Of a stretch of 64,000 nt of DNA, positions 1 through 12,942 are shown piece by piece. The stretch is from NCBI RefSeq assembly GCF_001640805.2, contig NC_066837.1, positions 27,280,789 through 27,344,788 of the forward strand, read 5' to 3'. This DNA is from Lates calcarifer (Eukaryota > Chordata > Actinopteri > Centropomidae). Position 1 is the first letter of the stretch. Each line of letters opens with the position of its first letter. Position numbers and translations under genes: made by a program. Under the pieces are notes generated by a model that did no database searches, was not told the DNA's origin, and saw only the letters and a program-made list of their open reading frames with translations.

Positions 1-2455
1 GGACCTTAATCTGCATTTATTGTATTCTCATCATTGTCAAGAACACTCAAAGACTTTGCCCATATCACCTTCTGTGTAACCAGTGTAGTGTGGACAGGAC
101 TGGAGTCACAGCAGTAACAGCCTTTCAGATAATACTCTGAGAGACTCTGATGAACAGGCACACTTTTTCTAATCTGGAAAAGAATTGTTATTCAGATGAA
201 ATATGGTTGGATATGATAACCATGCTAGGTAAATGAACAATGCTATAGTAAAGCTCCTTTCCATTTGGTGTTATCCCTCTTCCCACGCTTCATGTCCATA
301 TTCTCCTAGCCCCAGCTTCTAAAATAGGCTTGGTAGTAGAATTATGATAATGTGCAAAAAAAAGCAAGAGATATTTTGGCTCGTAAGATTATTCTAATAC
401 CAACACATTCTAATTTCGGACTGTAAAACTATATGATAAGTGATAGGATGAAGCACCCACCCAGCACACAGTGCATTACTATCCCTGTGTGTCATCTACA
501 CCTCTGTGCTGTGGCTAAACCCTACTGCTCTCAGGACGGCTCTCATTTATTTGGAGAGTCCCTGTGATTTAGGCCAGCAGATTTGTGGAATTAGGTCAGT
601 GGCTTGCTTGCTACGTCATGCTTCGCAAACAGCCAGCTGCACCAGCCAACCATGGACCACCAGCTAAAACCAAGTCTCGTTGTGGTCACTCTCCTCTTGG
701 TTACCGGTGGTTTCTTGGTACCTGTGTATGTTGTAGCTCACTGCTGTTGCAGAGGCGATGTTGGGCTGTGCTAAAATAAGCCATGTGAGAGTGTTTGAGT
801 TCAAGAGGCAATAGGTAGAGCTAGCTGTGCTCTATCAGCTTATCTCTCTCACCGGTCACAGAAGGGGCCTGTTCCAGATGTTTTAATCCAGATTACTATA
901 ACTCAGGGACTGGTAATGGGTAGATGGTGTGGATTGGGATTATTAGCTGTTTTAAACACTCTTTAGCTAGCTGGGCCTCAAAACAGGATGTCTTCTTTTA
1001 CTCTCATCTGTGGCATCAGGCAAGTTGTGCAGGATAATGTGCAGTATATTTCCCTACATAGATGCACTAGGTTGTGAGATAGTATGAAGTATCTTTTTCA
1101 TTTTTTATGGGATGTTGTTTCATTGGGAGTGGTGTCAGCTGATGACAGTATTTAAGTCTAGACTAGGCTTTGGTGTCATGGTCTGGGTTGCAGGTTTATG
1201 AGATGTGACAACCTCATGGTCAGCAGTGCCTTATTATGGAAGTGTAACAACCTCATTATTAAACGATAGGTACTGTACTGTAACCTCCTTAAAATTAATG
1301 CATGGAACAAATATAACGACTTAATTACACCTCCTTTTCTACATTGTTTTGGTTTGTTTGAGGTTTGACTGATGCTTTTTTATTACTTCATCTCATTGTG
1401 CTCTCTTCCTCTGCAGTGGTTTAATTGCACTCAACTGGAGATTTAACACCACAAATTGTTTATCTCAATACACCCATCAGATGATAACAGTAGTGGAAGG
1501 AAACACACATTAATTTGCATTTTGTTTTGCAGATTTTCTTGAAATCTGTTTTTAAAAAAAGTTTGGACGGAAACTGGGCTCTTGACATATCATCAGCTTT
1601 TATGTTGAACTTGTTAGCAAACAACTTATTTACTCATCCAGCAGTTACAGAGCACCATGTTTTTGTCACCAGCAAGTACAGAGTCAAATTCTCTCTGTTC
1701 TGTTTTTGTCTCTACAAGTTCACTATGTTCACAGCAGTCTGCTGTTTGGTTACTGAGCAGGTACGGTGGTTATAGAGGTTCCACTGAAACAGCTGCTGCT
1801 GTGGTCAGATTTGTTATGTGATAGCAGTGACATTGAACCAAAAGAAGAAGGTTATGAGCTGGACAGCTAAACAATGAGAAGAACTTGCTATAAAGCTCCA
1901 TAAAGATTTGGGTGGATAGGATCATCAACACTAGTGACCCCTTTCACATTGTTTTTACATTGTCATTGTTATTATAAAAAATATAGATTACAGCGACTTT
2001 AAGTAATATTTTAGATATTGATATTGAATCAAATTACTTCCTGTATTGCGAAAGTGTTATTAGTACCATTCAAAAATCATAAGATGTTGTGGACTGTGGG
2101 ATTTGCCCTGTTGGACTTTGTTTAAGCCCACAGGGAAACTGCTGCAGAGCTGGGTTGAAAAACAGAAAACCCATACAGAACATTACTGGTGTAATGAAGA
2201 CAATTAAATAATATAGACAGTGAAAGTTTGATGCTGTTCTGTATATAGTATATAAATGGTTTAAGGTTGAATATCTTTTTTTAATTTTCATCCATATGTG
2301 ATCTTCTAATTATTTGCAACCTATTTCTCCATTTCACAGATAGTGTCATAGACTGGACTATAATCACTGATTTAGTGGTTAACATGAAAAAGCTTAGTGG
2401 CTCCACTCTGCTAGTGATCATCATAGGGTAATTACAATAGTAGCAAATAGAGGAG

Positions 2456-2456
<1 letters not shown>

Positions 2457-2493
<37 letters not shown>

Positions 2494-2509
2494 TAAATAT
2501 ATATATATA

Positions 2510-2540
<31 letters not shown>

Positions 2541-2555
2541 TACATATATATATAC
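2457..2555. repeat. (TA)n/(CA)n compound microsatellite
   Basis: A long run of alternating TA, broken by short A-rich steps, passes into about ten CA units and back into TA. It is simple sequence inside a rims1 intron. The apparent reading frame across it, rich in Ile and Tyr, is an artefact of the repeat. Confidence 0.95.
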
Positions 2556-2870
2556 CCTCATCACGCATGATGTATGTAAAGGCTATTGTTATGTAATGAA
2601 CAGTTGATTCATTCTAAGAATTCTCCCAGCAGGATTACTGTAAACAGTGTTTACATTGTAGTTGCCCATTCTACCAAATAAATTTTATCCAGTGGGATAT
2701 ACCAGTGTACTATATCCCAGACTGACACTTTAATGACACAGCAGCATGAAGTCAAATGGAAGCAGGAAGTGATTTCTTGGCGTAAGGAAAACAGCAAGGT
2801 GATAATAGTGCTGAGGAAATAGAAGAGGGGCAACTGAGCCCCACTGTGCTGCACTTGAACCACTACTGTT

Positions 2871-2912
2871 TGTGTGTGTGTGTGTATGAGACAAACAGAG
2901 AGAGAGAGAGAG
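2871..2912. repeat. (TG)n followed by (GA)n
   Basis: About eight TG units are followed after 10 bases by about eight GA units. This is ordinary simple sequence. Confidence 0.85.
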
Positions 2913-3773
2913 ATGCTCTTACATTTACTGGAATTTCTTTAACAGTCCTCAGAGAATGAACATGAACATAAGCATCAGCAGCAGTGATGTGGAATAAGAT
3001 GTTTTTTAAAGTTAAGGAACCTGAGTCACTCCTCAATCATAACACAGTAGGCTATTATTATATGGCCTGTTGTCTTTTTGGATAATTTGTAGTCTGCCTT
3101 TTCTGCAATGTAGAACATTGGTGCAAATGTGAAGTCTATAAAGATGCTGTTAACTCACATAGTCTAATTTTCTCTGCTGTCTCTATTGTAGTATTGCTCA
3201 TATGAGCCTGTATCTAGTACCATCAGACAGGGTCTTGGATGGCCACAGAATGTGGGTATTTTTGTGGGTTCATAAAATTTGTCACAAAACTACCATATGC
3301 TAAGCAGTGTTCTTAGTGACGTCTCAGATGGGGAGAAAAGAATCTATGTAAAGTGGCAGACAACATCATTTAGCTTGATCAATAAAGTTAAAACCTGGAT
3401 GTATTATAAAACCTATACCGGGTTCACGCCCTCTTACTCAATTGAAAATCGATCACTTGGCACATGAACCAAAATTTTTTTCTTGCGTCCACATTGTGCA
3501 GCCCACTTCTTCATATATAATAATATATAAAATAAGAGTGACTTTTCTAGGTCCTTAGAAGGTTTTACAAATATAAAACCTCAATGGATGAAAAATTCAT
3601 AATAGATAGAGTAATAACTCACCTTGTTTACAGTTGGAGGTTTCCTGTCAACAGTTTTGCAGGTGTCTCCTTTATAATGGTGATCTGTTTAGCCTAGTGT
3701 ATTCCATAACATATATCTGTACATGTGTGCTGATCTCTAGGCCATTCAGATGAACATATCCGTGTAACCGATG

Positions 3774-4015
3774 GTTTCAGAATCAGAATTAGAATCAGAA
3801 TCAGAATCAGAATCCTTTATTAATCCCCTCTGGAATATTGTTGCATTGCAGTGTTCCATTTCACAAGAATAGATAACTAAAGAGGGATACAATAATATAA
3901 CGAAAGATACAAATAAAACAAAATGGTGATATAGCTCAATCCTCAAAAAGAGAGAAATATACCCTTCAAAATAGACGCTATATACAACATTAATATTTAC
4001 AGACATTTCAATTAT
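3774..4015. mobile_element. Retroposon 3' tail of the TCAGAA/TTTATTAATCCC type
   Basis: Five imperfect copies of AGAATC are followed by a CTTTATTAATCCCC motif and then an A-rich, AATA-rich stretch. Known: this arrangement (ATCAGAATC repeats, then TTTATTGATCCC) is widespread in teleost genomes as the end of a dispersed retroposon. Only the tail is present and no protein-coding part is visible. Orientation and exact family are not assigned. Confidence 0.6.
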
Positions 4016-4019
4016 TTAA

Positions 4020-4560
4020 ATTAAATTGTGTAGATAAAATTATAAACATTGTGTTAAATTTGAAGAAGGCTCACACCGTGGATATCACAGGACAGGTTTA
4101 TTTGCTGACAGACAGAGGAACTGTAGTGTCTGAAGGTTCATATATGTTTTTATTCTCTGGGAAAGTCTGAAGCTTCACATGATTTCTATTTGTTGGGGTC
4201 ATGTTTAAGTTAATGGTCGTGAACATAAAGATGTAAGTGTTAGGGAGAGGGGCTTCCCTTCCCTCTTCTTTTGTTTCTTGGAACAAGAGGTCATTGATTG
4301 GGGTCCACTACATTATAGATTATGAATATATATACTGATGTTTAGAGCTGTTAGAGAGAGAGAGATCAATATTGGCTCGGATCCTCTCACAGGCTCCCGC
4401 GGTGCTTGTTTTGATGCATAACTTCTTTGTAGTGTGTTGTGTGTAATAAACTTGTATATACAAGCAAGGCAGTGTCAGCGGAGATCTCTCCATCATCTTC
4501 ACATCAACATCACCATCAAATATACCACAGAACAACAAAAGTCTCCAGTCAACTGAGATG
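4020..4560 (+). mobile_element. Possible LTR-like fragment
   Basis: A segment different in texture from its neighbours has a GAGAGAGA run, a GC-rich patch (4379-4402), an AATAAA at 4444-4449 and then a CAGTGTCAGCGGAGATCTC stretch, an order that resembles the R/U5 part of a long terminal repeat. I see no second copy, no primer-binding site and no gag or pol frame, so a single-copy intronic origin is equally possible. Confidence 0.25.
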
Positions 4561-6136
4561 TTGTAAGTTTGCCCCTACACATTAAATCATAAAAACTTGT
4601 TAGCATGCTGTCGCTAACTGCAACACTTACTTCTCCCATAGAGAACGACAACAAAAGGGGAGAGGGGAACGCAGGAGACTCCTTTTATAGGGAGGGTCCC
4701 CAAAAGTGCATGTAGGGGTGCAAAGACTTAACCTCAAATGTTCCGCCTATTAATTATACATGTCAGGTGTCAATAACTATTTACATAGATTCTGTGTAAT
4801 TCTAACTAATAAACACATTATTACTGACAATGTTACATCAGCATTTTATAAAAATGATTTTCCTTGCACACTTAGCATAATTAAAACATCGGGTTTATTT
4901 GCTTGGTTTGAACTGAATTCACCACACCTGGCTGAAATGAACTGAATGAGTGAATGCATGAGAATGTGTGTATAAATGACACTAAAGATGTACTGAAATG
5001 GCACCAAATCAGTACAATTTACTTAGGTAGTTTGTTGAGGCCGTATGGTAGAGGAGGTTGACAGAGATTAATGGGGATTCAAGTGCCATGTGATCTAGAG
5101 ACCTATGTACACATGACCTGTGGGAGGAATTTTGTCAAGTTAACTAGCTTGACAAAACTTTTGTGACTGCAGTTGGTGAAATAGCAGATGGAGCATAAAC
5201 ACACAAGCACACACACTGTTTATCAAGAACAATACTACGTTAATACCTGCAAAGAGCTGATGCTTTGATGTAGCATCTGTTAGAAGAGCAGCTCAAATTC
5301 TGTAATCTGCCCAGCGTGTTCATCCTCCAAAACCCAAAGGATCTACTCAGCAGTTGAAACTGTGGAGTCAGCGTTTATCTTCTCAGGCAGTCTCAGTGGA
5401 CTTTCAGATTTCAGATTAGCAGCACTAGAGTCATGTCTGTTGAGACTTTTTTCTGATTTTCACACACATACTCTCATTGGCTAACCTGTAAGAGCAGTCA
5501 TTTTCCATTTGATTCTCTGTGAATATCACTGCAAATGGCTTTGGCAAACACCGGTGCATGCTTTCCATTTTTTAAATCAACATTAACCTCACTCTCTTCC
5601 AGCTGTCTTTTGCCAGAAACTTGGGTTGAATAATTTGTCACACAAGACATTTCACTTATCTTGCAACTGAAGTCCCCTGACATCTTTTAAATTCCCATCT
5701 GATGTCATCTAGCTATTGTTTTATTCCTGTGGTGGAATAGTGGTCTGCTGCTGGGCCAGGTAGCTCCTTTACTCTCATTGACCATCTGTCAGTGTTAATG
5801 AGAGCGGGGATACTCTGACAGTCAGTGGTGTTTCTGTCCCTGGCCAGGCTCTGGCATGAATTTTGGACAGGCCACCTTGGAGCACAGGGAATCTGTTTGA
5901 TTATGAATGGATTTTTTTTTAGCTGTGCTTCAGATTTTACTTCCTTTGCTGTGCCCTCATTATCAAACTTTTTTCTTTATTGGCCTTTTTCCTTCCTCTG
6001 AAACATACATTTTCAAAACTCAGGGGGATTTGATCAACTCTGTTATTCTGGTTGGCATACTGTAACTTTTAAGAATCCTTTTTAGTATCAGGGTTTGTAG
6101 AGATATCCAATACTGAGTTATAAGCTAAAATAACAG

Positions 6137-6349
6137 CTAGTCCTGAGGAGCCATCAAGGACATGAAGGCCTTGGATACATCAGAACATTTCTGTTTGTCA
6201 GTGTAGAGATGGTCCAATGCATGACCCTGCCAGTAGGAGTATATTTTGGGGCAATCCATTACTATGTGTATGAAAGTTATCAGTGCGCCAGGAGGGCAAG
6301 GATTGGAAGAAAAATCAGGACATTTCTTACACAGAGTATCATATGACAC
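6137..6349 (-). mobile_element. Possible LINE ORF2 C-terminal trace
   Basis: A 70-residue minus-strand frame carries CKKC, then CPPGALITFIHIVMDCPK and a following YW. A C-x2-C then H-x4-5-C-P-K/R pattern before a W is seen at the C-terminus of some L1-clade ORF2 proteins. No reverse transcriptase is adjacent, so this is at best a short dead fragment. Confidence 0.3.
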
Positions 6350-6497
6350 TTAAAATGATTAAATGGATGATTGGGGTTATGGAAACAGTTCAATCTTTCT
6401 TTCATTTAATTGGATGCATGATAACTTCCTCCCAGTCTGCACATAACAAGCTAGACCAGGTGACTAATTCCCCCTCTCTTCCTCTTTCTACCTACAG

Positions 6498-6538
6498 GTG
6501 ACTGGGACTGTCATCCTCTAGATCCCACAGTGTGGCAT
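6498..6538 (+). CDS. rims1: rims1 exon just before the PDZ domain (41 nt, phase 1 to 0)
   Basis: The acceptor is preceded by CCTCTTTCTACCTACAG and the donor is GTGAGT. In the frame that joins the next exon it reads (G)DWDCHPLDPTVWH. From memory, mammalian RIM1 has a similar W-x-L-D-P-A-T-W-H block directly upstream of HPVTWQPS. The match in order, frame and phase makes this the first rims1 exon in the window. Upstream exons were not found. Confidence 0.72.
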
Positions 6539-9500
6539 GTGAGTTTCAGCGATACATGACAGATTGAGTGTTACCACTGCCTTTTGCCAATTACATGCAC
6601 TCCTTTACAAAGAGACACACCCAAGTGAATAGGAATAGGATAACAGTTTGATACAGTTTTATTCACATGCAACCACATGTAAAGTAAGCATTTACTTGCT
6701 TACTTACTTATTCAAACCAGTATTAGAAAAACAAAATCTAAGATTAACATAATTACACCTCACCTTCCTTACTCTCACCCTCTCCCTTCCCCCTCCACTT
6801 TTCCTTTATTCCTCCTTTCCACCTCCATATTACCTCATAACTGCCCTCATCTTGTCTCTCATCCTCACTGCTCTCTTGTACCCTGTAGCATCCAGTCACA
6901 TGGCAGCCATCTAAAGAAGGTGACCACTTGATCGGACGCATCACACTAAGCAAGCGGTCTGCCATGCCCCGTGAGGCTGGTTCCCTCCTTGGCCTTAAAG
7001 TAAGCTGGATATCATTCTTTGTTATTTTGTGGTGTTTGTCTCAGAGTATCAGTTGAGGAGAGAGTTAAAAAGTAAAAGAATTCTTCAATGCAGAAATAAT
7101 AATGTTTTGTAAGTGGTGTTCAGAATAGCAAACGCTGAAAGCTAAAACGTATCCAGCAGCTGTGCAGAGCAATGTATAATATGTATAAATGCATATTGAG
7201 TAATTACTGCCATCATGCACCTCTATTCCTATCCTCATCTTTGTGTGCAGGTGGTAGGAGGGAAGATGACAGAGACAGGAAGACTTGGGGCCTTCATCAC
7301 CAAAGTCAAGAAAGGCAGTCTGGCAGATGTCGTGGGACACCTACGAGCAGGTGCGAATCCACTAAACGTATTGCTTCCATGTAGCACTATGTATGAAGCT
7401 ACTGTACATTGTGTAGTCAGTAACAGTTCCATTGAGAAGCTGGTCAGACTAAACAGCGAACACACCATCCTGTAACCACAGCACTCCTTACATTATCCTG
7501 TGATTTAGCATCACATCTAGGGGGAATCTGTGCTAACATTAGCAAGCTAGGCAAAATGGATCCAAGTGGAGTGTCTGTAGCACACAACAAAAGTTGACAC
7601 CATGTAATGTAATGCCTGCTCTCATGCTCTGCTGTCTTTGGAAATGCCACTCAATAGCTTAAAAATAAAAAACTGCCTTATATGCAAGCAGTAGTATCCT
7701 CTTTTCAAATTTCAGTTTGACTTTAAGAAATACAATTTCTCCTTGCTTCCAGGTGACGAGGTGCTACAGTGGAATGGGAAGTCGTTGCCAGGAGCAACCA
7801 AGAAAGAAGTGTACAACATTATCCTTGAATCAAAGGCTGAACCTCAAGTGGAAATAGTTGTTTCAAGACCTATTGGGTAAGATTAATATTATTAATATGT
7901 AATAATTACCAATAAAATACTTAACTGACGGCATTGATTTTATTCTGACAGAAACTTTTAATATGTCTCCTTCCTTTATCTAAAAGCTCTATCCACCGAA
8001 TTATGTCCAAAAACTTCTTGAGAAAAGTGTATAGAGCATATCAGTAAGTAGTGTTGATTTAATGGGTGGAGCCCCTTACCCTCATGCCTCCCCTGAAATC
8101 CTTCAGATCCAAGAGAAAAATCCCTTTTTCCAGCTATCCCTTTCTTCTCTACTACACACCATGTTTAATATGTAAGTGTGTATTGGACTGAGTGCTTGCT
8201 CGTCTTCTACCATGCAACTGTTGGTTGACATGAGTCTTTTACTCATTCATTTTTTAAAGATGAATGTACACTAATGTCTTGACTGTGTTTTACCTTGCAA
8301 GTATCTGGATGTATATATTCCATAAATGTAGTTAAGTTAGTATGCTTACTCTTTTTTTGACTCTTGTTTGCTTTTTATAGAGACATACCAAGAATCCCAG
8401 AGTCGCCCCACCCTCCTCTAGAATCTAGTAAGTATATGGGCAGCTTTATTGGCTATATATGTTATTACCATTGTTTACTGCTTATGTACTCAGCTTCTGG
8501 GAAGACATACACTCCTTACTCTTCATATTGTGCTTTACTTCCAAATTTGGGTATTTCCTATGGTCTATTGCAAGAACTATTCTATTCTTTTCATCCCTCA
8601 GCAGGCTCAAGCTCTTTTGAGTCACCGAAGATGGACCGTCCCTCTATATCAGTGATGTCCCCTACCAGTCCTGGGACCCTCAGAGACCTTCCTCTGGTAC
8701 TACCTGGACAGCTCTCTGTGAGTATCTGGAAAAGGATGGCTAGCGGTTCCCATGAATAGATATAAATATAGATAGAGGTTAACTGCCCTCACACTTCATT
8801 TCAGGTGAAGCTGTGGTATGACAAAGTGGGCCATCAGTTGATTGTCAACGTCCTTCAAGCCATAGACCTGCCACCAAGACCAGATGGACGACCTCGGAAC
8901 CCCTATGTCAAAATGTACTTCCTGCCTGATAGGAGGTAAGGTCATAGTATTCATGTTTTCTTATTTTGTGGGCCCCTCTCACAAGTATTTCTTACCATAA
9001 CTGTACCATCATCTGTGCTTGTTATTTTAAAGGATTACTGTATTTTCAGGTCATGGTCAGAACAATACTCCCCATCATGTAATCTAAATGCTGTGTATTC
9101 ACACATTTGTTCTAGTGATAAGAGTAAACGGCGGACTAAAACTGTGAAGAAGAGTGCTGAGCCCAAGTGGAACCAGACCTTTATATATTCCCACGTTCAC
9201 CGGCGGGACTTCAGAGAACGCATGCTAGAGATCACTGTCTGGGACCAGCCCAGGGTGCAGGAGGAGGAGAGTGAATTCCTTGGCGAGGTGGGTGAGACAC
9301 TATGTACTTTTACTCTCACTCCCTATTTATACAGGTCTAATTTGCAGAGTTTTTGACCTGTGAAATTCTGAGTGAAATTAAGTCAGGCTTCCAAAATTAT
9401 TCAAATGTAATACTCAAAAAAGGAAAAAAAAATTACTACATGTATGTTTGGACTTCCATCCATCCATCCATTGTTATCTACTTATCTGGGGTCAGGTTGT

Positions 9501-11066
9501 GGTAGCAGCAGGCTGAATAGGGTATTCAAGATGTCCCTCTCCCTAGCAACATTTTCCAGCTGTCCCCAGTTGGACATGCCCAGAAAACTTCCAAAGGAAG
9601 ACACCCAGGAGGCATCCTAATCAAATGCCCAAACCACCTCTACTTCAGCTCTCTAAGGTACTTGAACTACTTCACTGGGGACAGCAATTCACCCCCAACC
9701 TGAACAATCCACCATTTTAAAGCAGCACGCCTTGGCTTCAGTCTTAGAGGTGCTCTTATCCCAACCACTTCATACTCAGCTACAAACCACCCCAGTGTTC
9801 ACTGAAGGTCTTGGTCTGATGAAACCAACATAACCACATCATCTTCAAAGAGCAGTGACGCAATTCTGAGAGTCCAACACCCTCTGAAAACATTTTTGAC
9901 TTTGACTACCACATATTCCCCCCACAGGTGTCCCCTGGGGAACATAGTTTTAAGTCCACAATACACATAGACTGGATGGTCAAACTCTCCAACCACCACC
10001 AAAGTCTGCTGCCACACAGGTACTGTCCCTGACCTCCACGCAGTACTGAAGAGGTGTGTCAGCCAAGACAGCCTAACAATATCCAGAGCCTTCCACATCT
10101 CAGGGTGAATCTTCTCCACACCTGGTGCCTTGATGTAGAGGAGCTCTTTTGCTTGTGCGACTGCCAAAGCCGCAGCCAGTGGCCTCCCAGTACCTGTGTG
10201 CTGCTTTATGAGCAGGACTGAAAGGCCTCCTGCCTGGTGCTTTCCCTCACCACCAGTGTCCACCAGCAGATTCTTAGGTTACCACCCCAACAGGCACCAA
10301 TAAACTTCTGACCACAGCTCCTAACTGTCACTTCTTCAACGGAGGCTTTGAACATGGCCCACTCAGACTCCATGTCCCCTATCTCATTTGGGATGCACAA
10401 GAAATTTCTCTGGAGGTAGAAGTTGAAGACCTAATGGGCAGGGGCCTCCACCAGACGTTTGCAGCTCACCCAGTTCAACATCACTACACATCACTAGCCA
10501 TAGGTGGTTGAACTTATAACAAATAAAAGACATCTGTGACTTGTGATGAGAGGTTGCAGGTTGACACCTCTTTGTATTAAGGAGCAACAAACCAAAAAGG
10601 TGCAGGATTTCACATTCTGCATTTAAGGTCCCAGAGATTGAAGTGGACTGTTTCTGTTCTGCTCACTCATCTTCCCCTTTCATCCTTTCTCTCTCTGTCC
10701 TCTTTCAGATCCTGATAGAGTTGGAGACGGCCTTGCTGGATGACATTCCTCACTGGTATAAACTCCAGACACATGACGTGTCCTCTATACCTCTGCCCCA
10801 GCCCTCTCCGTACCTCCCACGCAGACATGTCCACGGTGACAGCCCTAGCAAGAAACTCCAGAGTATGTCTGGTTTTATACAGTACATGTACATGACTATA
10901 TATATATATGTATGTGTGAGTGGTTTAATATCTGTTTTGTGAAAGTGCAGTATGTCTGAGTGTGTGGTGGCTAACCTTTCCTTTACTGAGCTTTCTATTT
11001 TTTTCTCTCAGTGTGGGAGACTGAGAAACAGAACCTCTCAACCTTTCCCTGTCTTGTATGTGTGTG

Positions 11067-11130
<64 letters not shown>

Positions 11131-12897
11131 GGTCTCATCGCATCATTGATACAGAGTTTGATGATGGTTTGATGGTAGTAACTAAAGGTGGGTGGGGGGC
11201 ATGGTTACCGAGTATTTCCTTGTAGTAGCCTGTAGGTGTCCAGCACAGGATGAGAGAGCAACTTCTTGCATCCTCCCTCCATCTGTCAGTCCCAAACCTT
11301 CCAACCTCCTTTTGGCTCCACTGGTATGTTTTAGAGCAAATTGCACCCAAATTAAAAATAATTAATCCTTGCTGTATCAGCAAAAGGCAACACTCTAAAG
11401 ATTTTTGCAATTCATCATATTGCTTCTGGACTGCAGGTTTTGAATTGCAGTGTTGTGTACAGCCTTTATGCTGCTGCAGTTCAGCAGTGTACTGTACGTC
11501 AGTGAGGCTGCAGTGAATACTTTCTCTTCTTTTGCTGGGCAGTAGAAACACTGAAACACTGAGTGCATGTTAGTCTGTAGAGCTACAGTAGTGTACTGCC
11601 ATTCCATAAAGTCTCCTGCCATTCTCCCGCATGCTTCTAGTCTGGCAGAGAAGTTGCTTACTTCACTTAAAGGAGACTGAACATGTACACCAGAAGCTGA
11701 ATTTGTGTTATTTTGTCTAGTAGAATGGCTACAACTGCTTTGTTGTTTGACTGTTTCTGCTGTGGCTTAACTTTCCTGTCAGATGAACATGCTTTAAATA
11801 TTCATGCATTTTAACTTCATTATACTTCTTTTTATCCTGATAGAAACACTGAGCAGATTGTGATTGTGTGCACTCACAGTACACGTTTATACATTTACTT
11901 GACAAACATGTATATATATGGTACATGTGATCCTTTAAGCAGACATATTCACAATTTGTGAAGTTGAGGGGGCAACTGGTTCTGCACCTTTTGCCCTTTT
12001 TCACTAAGTTCTCTGATTTTATGATATATTAATGTTCCTCAACACAGAAATAATTGGAGTCTGCAAAGATACTATACAATAGGTTAATGCTCTGGCTATC
12101 ACTTGAATTTATATCAGATTTATATCTTAGTTTGGTACTATATGGCAGATGACTCACAAAGCTACAATACCCATTTGCCTTATTGCCTTAGCAGATGTTT
12201 CAGTGGAAAAGAAGGCAGTCACAGGTATGAGCTGCAGCATATTCAAAATGCTCTGTCAATAAAGCGTAGTTGTAGTCAAAGCTAATTTCTCTACAATGAT
12301 TTTTATGTACTTTTTATGTACTTTGTACTCCTCTCATCTTTTGCACTGACAATTCAGCTGGAAGAGTTTCATGTCCATCAGGGCCAACAGTGTTGTAAAT
12401 GTGTATATCTTTAAACTATTACCACACTTTTCACATTTTTAAGTCAGAAATATGAAGAAAAAAATAAACTAACAGAGTTTGGTATATATTAATTTCATTA
12501 ATGCTTATAATATTTTCTTCTGTTATCTTAGAATAACATATGACATGAATTTTCTACACCTATATACATATATATTTTCTATGCTCCTATAACTACTCTC
12601 TGTTGCTGTAATGGTTAAATGTCCCCAAGGGGTTAAGAGTCTGATCTGGCACTCCATTTAGGTAATATAAACTGCAAGTAAATCTCAGGTCTGACAGAGA
12701 CATTGCAGAAACAGTCAGCTACTCAGGCTAGCTCACATGACTAGCTAACCTGTTAGCTAGCTGGTCATTTGCCTGCAAAACATCCTGCTGATGCGATGTT
12801 CTACAGTCTGTAAGAGAATGACATCTGTAGTGGTATTCGGTAGCACAGCACTCACAACTTGTGCACCCTTATGAAAGGACACACAACTAATGCCTGG

Positions 12898-12942
<45 letters not shown>

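Larger units (their letters stand above)
1..6497 (+). other. rims1: rims1 intron upstream of the first recognised exon
   Basis: I see no exon that I can support in this stretch. It would separate the zinc-finger/linker exons, outside the window, from the PDZ exons. It holds a TA/CA microsatellite (2457-2555), short TG and GA runs (2871-2912), a TCAGAA-repeat retroposon tail (3774-4015), a possible LTR-like segment (about 4020-4560) and a weak LINE-like trace on the minus strand (6137-6349). Open frames here are short and without recognisable domains. Confidence 0.6.
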
